Assembly (NCBI GenBank): GCA_902802215.1
Contig: CADCLH010000122.1
Coordinates: 1 to 8,640, forward strand
Length of the DNA stretch: 8,640 bases
Origin: Oscillospiraceae bacterium
Lineage (GTDB): Bacteria; Bacillota; Clostridia; Oscillospirales; Oscillospiraceae
Direction of reading: 5' to 3'
The notes under the pieces: model-generated
Seen by the model: the letters and a program-made list of their open reading frames with translations, nothing else
Told to the model about the DNA's origin: nothing
Databases searched by the model: none
Made by a program: the position numbers and the translations under genes
Shown: positions 6,355-8,640 of the stretch, piece by piece
How the letters are laid out: each line of letters begins with the position of its first letter
Numbering within the stretch: the stretch's first letter is position 1

Positions 6355-7584
6355 TTACAGCGCGGGGGCGGTCCAGCCGCCGCCGCCACCGCCTCCGCCT
6401 CCGCCTCCGCCGCCGCCTCCGTAGCTGATGTAGATCTTGTTCTCGGAGACGTAGTCCGCGGGGATGAGGCCGACGTCGTCTTCCAGCTCGACGATGTAGA
6501 ACGCATCGTCCTCTCCGAAGACGCCGAGGATCTGGAGCTCGGTGTTCATGTACAGCTTGGTGGGTTCGGTCACCCTGGTGCGCCAGACGGGGTAGAAGGG
6601 GGCGTTGGAGCGGGCGTAGCCGGTCCAGGTCTCGTAGACCTCGCCGCCCTCAAAGACGAGCAGGGCGGTGGGGACGGACGCGATCGTGTCGTCCTCCAGC
6701 AGCAGCGTGCAGAGCGTCTCGCCCTTGTCCAGCACGCGGACCTCATCGCCGCGGCTGAAGAGACGGCAGATCCCCTCGGTCCCTTTTCCGAGGATCGTGG
6801 CGGGGCCGCCGGTGAAGGGCTCCTCTTCGGCGTCGTCCGCGGCTTCGGCCGCGAGGGGGGCGTACACGACGGGCGCTCCGATCCGGCGGCGCATTCCGGC
6901 CATCGAGATCGAGCCGCCGTCGCCGCCGCCTCCGCCGCCTCCGCCGCCTCCGCCGCCGCCGCCACCGCCGCCACCGCCGCCGCCCCAGCCGAAGGAGGCG
7001 TTGTACTTGCGGGTTTCGTCGCTGGGCAGGTAGCCGACGATTTCGACGGTCTCGGGCTCTTCGGGCTCTGCGGGTTCTTCGGACGCCTCTTCGGCGTCGG
7101 GCGCGGGGACCTCCTCCTCCACCTTGACGCGCAGCACCGGGCCGAATTCATCCAGAACGGTGAGCTCGCGGTTGTATTTCAGCGTCAGGAGGGGTTCTCC
7201 CTCGCAGTAGGGGTTGTCGTAAAGCGCGGTTTCGTCTCTCGTGTAAGCGCTGCGCTCTTCCGGCGCCTCCTCGCCGTCCGGGCGCACCAGCCATTTTTCC
7301 ACCAGATTGCCGTCCGACAGGCGGTAGAACGCGTCCTCCTCGCCCGTGATCTCGACCGCCTCGCCCAGATCATAGGTCTTCACCACGGCGCCGACGCGGT
7401 TGAGCAGGACGGTCGCCGGGATCGTCGGGGGCGGAGGCGAGGGCGTCGGAGGCGGCGTCGGGGTCGGCCGCGGGGTGGGGGCGGGCGTCGGCTCGGGCGT
7501 CGGCGTGGGCGCCGGGGCGCCGGAGCAGGCGGCGAGAGAGAACAGCAAAAGCAGAGAAAGCAGAAGTCCGATCATGCGTTTCAT
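6355..7584 (-). CDS. SH3-like-domain lipoprotein with two long poly-glycine tracts
   Basis: The 409-residue product begins with a lipoprotein signal peptide (MKRMIGLLLSLLLLFSLAAC), with lipobox LAAC and Cys20 as lipidation site. A Pro/Thr-rich stalk follows (22-56). Four SH3-like segments can be seen: about 57-101, 113-195 (interrupted by an acidic linker 157-178), 260-315 and 316-388. The last is the clearest (DAFYIVELEDDVGLIPADYV). A run of exactly 21 glycines lies at 201-221, after FGW and before DGGS. A second run of 15 glycines lies at 389-403, between ISY and WTAPAL at the C-terminus. Other bacterial SH3-like domains often bind cell-wall peptides; the function here is unknown. ATG 7584 has AAGGAGG (7594-7600) 9 nt upstream and follows the upstream gene's stop by 18 nt, so the two are co-transcribed. 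The protein would sit on the outer face of the membrane. Confidence 0.85.
   Translation of the reverse strand: MKRMIGLLLSLLLLFSLAACSGAPAPTPTPEPTPAPTPRPTPTPPPTPSPPPPTIPATVLLNRVGAVVKTYDLGEAVEITGEEDAFYRLSDGNLVEKWLVRPDGEEAPEERSAYTRDETALYDNPYCEGEPLLTLKYNRELTVLDEFGPVLRVKVEEEVPAPDAEEASEEPAEPEEPETVEIVGYLPSDETRKYNASFGWGGGGGGGGGGGGGGGGGGGGGDGGSISMAGMRRRIGAPVVYAPLAAEAADDAEEEPFTGGPATILGKGTEGICRLFSRGDEVRVLDKGETLCTLLLEDDTIASVPTALLVFEGGEVYETWTGYARSNAPFYPVWRTRVTEPTKLYMNTELQILGVFGEDDAFYIVELEDDVGLIPADYVSENKIYISYGGGGGGGGGGGGGGGWTAPAL
6376..6420 (-). repeat. Trinucleotide repeat encoding 15 glycines
   Basis: Fifteen consecutive GGN codons (GGC, GGA, one GGT), with alternating GGA-GGC making a 6-bp sub-repeat in the middle. 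All are glycine, so changes in copy number by multiples of 3 keep the frame. Confidence 0.95.
6922..6984 (-). repeat. Trinucleotide repeat encoding 21 glycines
   Basis: Twenty-one consecutive GGN codons, including three copies of the 9-bp unit GGAGGCGGC toward the 3' side of the coding strand. It is followed by GAC and two more GGC codons. Confidence 0.95.
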
Positions 7585-7602
7585 GGGCGTCAGCCTCCTT
7601 TT

Positions 7603-8640
7603 TTACTTTTTGTACTCGCTGTCGTACTTGGAGCCGTAGGTCACGCGGATCAGATCCCAGACGTAGTTGTACGAGTCGGAGCCCGGCGCAAAGGCGTTGC
7701 GGTTCTGATAGGCGACATAGCCGATACTGCGCACCACGGTCCCGCCGTAGAGGACGATCCGCTGACCGGATTTGTCGCTGAGGATCATATACGAGCGCAT
7801 CGCCAGATCGCGCGGGACCTGACTGTTGTTGAAATCGACCAGAACGTTGGTGTACTGGGTCAGGTTGCCGGTCGTGTTGAACACGGGATCGCTCACGCCC
7901 TTCTTGTAGGCGCAGGCGCTCCGCACGCCGCTGCTGCTCAGGGTCATGTCGCTGTTGCCGACGGAGTCTGCCCAGGCGATGAGGGCGCCGTCCTCCTCCA
8001 GCGTGTACCCGGCGAGCTTGCCGGCCTTCAGCGCGCTTTTCCTGTCCGAGGGGACCGAGGTGATCATCCGGATGCCCGGATTCCCGCTGATGCGGATGGA
8101 GAAGCCGGAGTACTGCAGAATATTGTCCAGCTCGGAGAGCCGTGTGACGATCGACCTTCCCGCCGCGTCCTTCGTCACCCGCCAGACCGTCAGACTGGTG
8201 GGATAACGCAGGTGCGGGTCCGCGCTGCCGCCGTTCTGGAACGTGAAGGCTTCAATGATCTTCGCATCCTTGGGCAGGGAGATGGAGCCGTCCGCGCTGA
8301 CCGGACAGCTGATACCGTCGACGGAGACGGTGCCCTGCCCCGCAAGCTCCGGGATCCGGACCAGGGAAGCCCAGACGGCGTAAAGCGTCGTGTCCTTGTT
8401 GCCCTTGAAGGTGCTGCCGGGCTGATAGGCGATGGGCGCGTTCGTTGCGTTCGACGTCGCCCAGCCGAGGAAGGAATCCCCGGCCCGGGTCGGCGTGACA
8501 TTTGAGAGCGCAATGGGGAAGTACTTGTCCTTGGTCTGGCTGGCCGGGGCGCCCTCGCCGCCGTTGGCGTTATAGGAGACGGTGCAGGTCCCGACGTCGA
8601 TCGTGACCTCCACGCTGTCCGATTTGGTGCCCTTCGACGT
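7603..8640 (-). CDS. Secreted protein with Listeria-Bacteroides repeat and conserved C-terminal domain (5' end outside window)
   Basis: The frame is open to the window edge, so the start and any signal peptide lie beyond 8640; the GTG at 8613 is internal. The visible part starts with Ser/Thr-rich sequence, then a Listeria-Bacteroides (InlB B-repeat, Flg_new) unit at about 8371-8583: VSYNANGG ... FLGWAT ... TTLYAVWA. This beta-grasp-like repeat is typical of surface proteins. About 250 residues follow with conserved-looking motifs (YPTSLTVW, LDNILQYSGFSIRI, GIRMITSVP, GYTLEEDGALIAWA, RSYMILSD, YGGTVVRSIGYVAYQ, YNYVWDLIRVTYG). I recall this ending from many large extracellular proteins of gut Clostridia, but I know of no assigned function. 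The protein ends EYKK with no sortase motif or TM helix, so it is probably released or held by its missing N-terminal part. It precedes and likely shares a transcript with the poly-glycine lipoprotein gene. Confidence 0.8.
   Translation of the reverse strand, partial: TSKGTKSDSVEVTIDVGTCTVSYNANGGEGAPASQTKDKYFPIALSNVTPTRAGDSFLGWATSNATNAPIAYQPGSTFKGNKDTTLYAVWASLVRIPELAGQGTVSVDGISCPVSADGSISLPKDAKIIEAFTFQNGGSADPHLRYPTSLTVWRVTKDAAGRSIVTRLSELDNILQYSGFSIRISGNPGIRMITSVPSDRKSALKAGKLAGYTLEEDGALIAWADSVGNSDMTLSSSGVRSACAYKKGVSDPVFNTTGNLTQYTNVLVDFNNSQVPRDLAMRSYMILSDKSGQRIVLYGGTVVRSIGYVAYQNRNAFAPGSDSYNYVWDLIRVTYGSKYDSEYKK

Noticed and set aside
4176..6506. A 776-codon open frame on the minus strand, antisense to the glucosidase and ispE
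   Set aside because: It runs opposite two well-supported enzymes and into a third gene, has no recognisable domain, and its skewed composition is what very high GC third positions produce on the other strand.
6922..6984. A CRISPR array or tandem-repeat element
   Set aside because: There are no spacers; the repeat is a pure run of glycine codons inside a gene.

Overview
The window reads like a chromosomal segment of a GC-rich Gram-positive gut Clostridium (Oscillospiraceae/Ruminococcaceae type). The clues are secreted proteins with Pro-Thr linkers, Big_3 Ig-like domains and Listeria-Bacteroides repeats, an MEP-pathway ispE, an oligo-1,6-glucosidase-type GH13 enzyme, and AGGAGG-type ribosome binding sites. 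This placement is inferred from gene content, not from a marker gene.

Layout. (1) 1-1920 has clearly lower GC and looks like an accessory or rearranged stretch. It holds the 3' end of an ftsH protease gene with its terminator, a C-terminal remnant of a TetR-type regulator, a HxlR-type regulator whose extreme N-terminus looks replaced, an imperfect ~55-bp repeat present twice, and a long perfect-looking hairpin. (2) 1922-3510 (minus) is a membrane-anchored surface protein with a signal peptide, one Ig-like domain, three Big_3 domains, a Pro-rich linker, a TM helix and an acidic tail; its reading frame is broken once near 3196. (3) 3699-6272 (plus) is a two-gene operon, a cytoplasmic GH13 alpha-glucosidase followed 24 nt later by ispE, and it is transcribed divergently from the surface protein gene. 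(4) 6355-8640 (minus) is a two-gene surface operon: a large secreted protein (5' end outside the window) with a Listeria-Bacteroides repeat and a conserved C-terminal domain of unknown function, followed 18 nt later by a lipoprotein with SH3-like segments and two pure poly-glycine tracts (21 and 15 Gly). The two convergent operons share a bidirectional terminator at 6287-6321.

How the parts fit. The glucosidase would hydrolyse imported isomalto-oligosaccharides inside the cell, and ispE makes isoprenoid precursors; they are linked by transcription rather than pathway. The three surface proteins suggest an envelope or host/mucus-facing repertoire. I saw no CRISPR array, tRNA, rRNA, intact transposase or defence system. 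The most unusual items are the poly-glycine lipoprotein, the frameshift in the Big_3 protein, and the remnant-rich low-GC stretch at the left.
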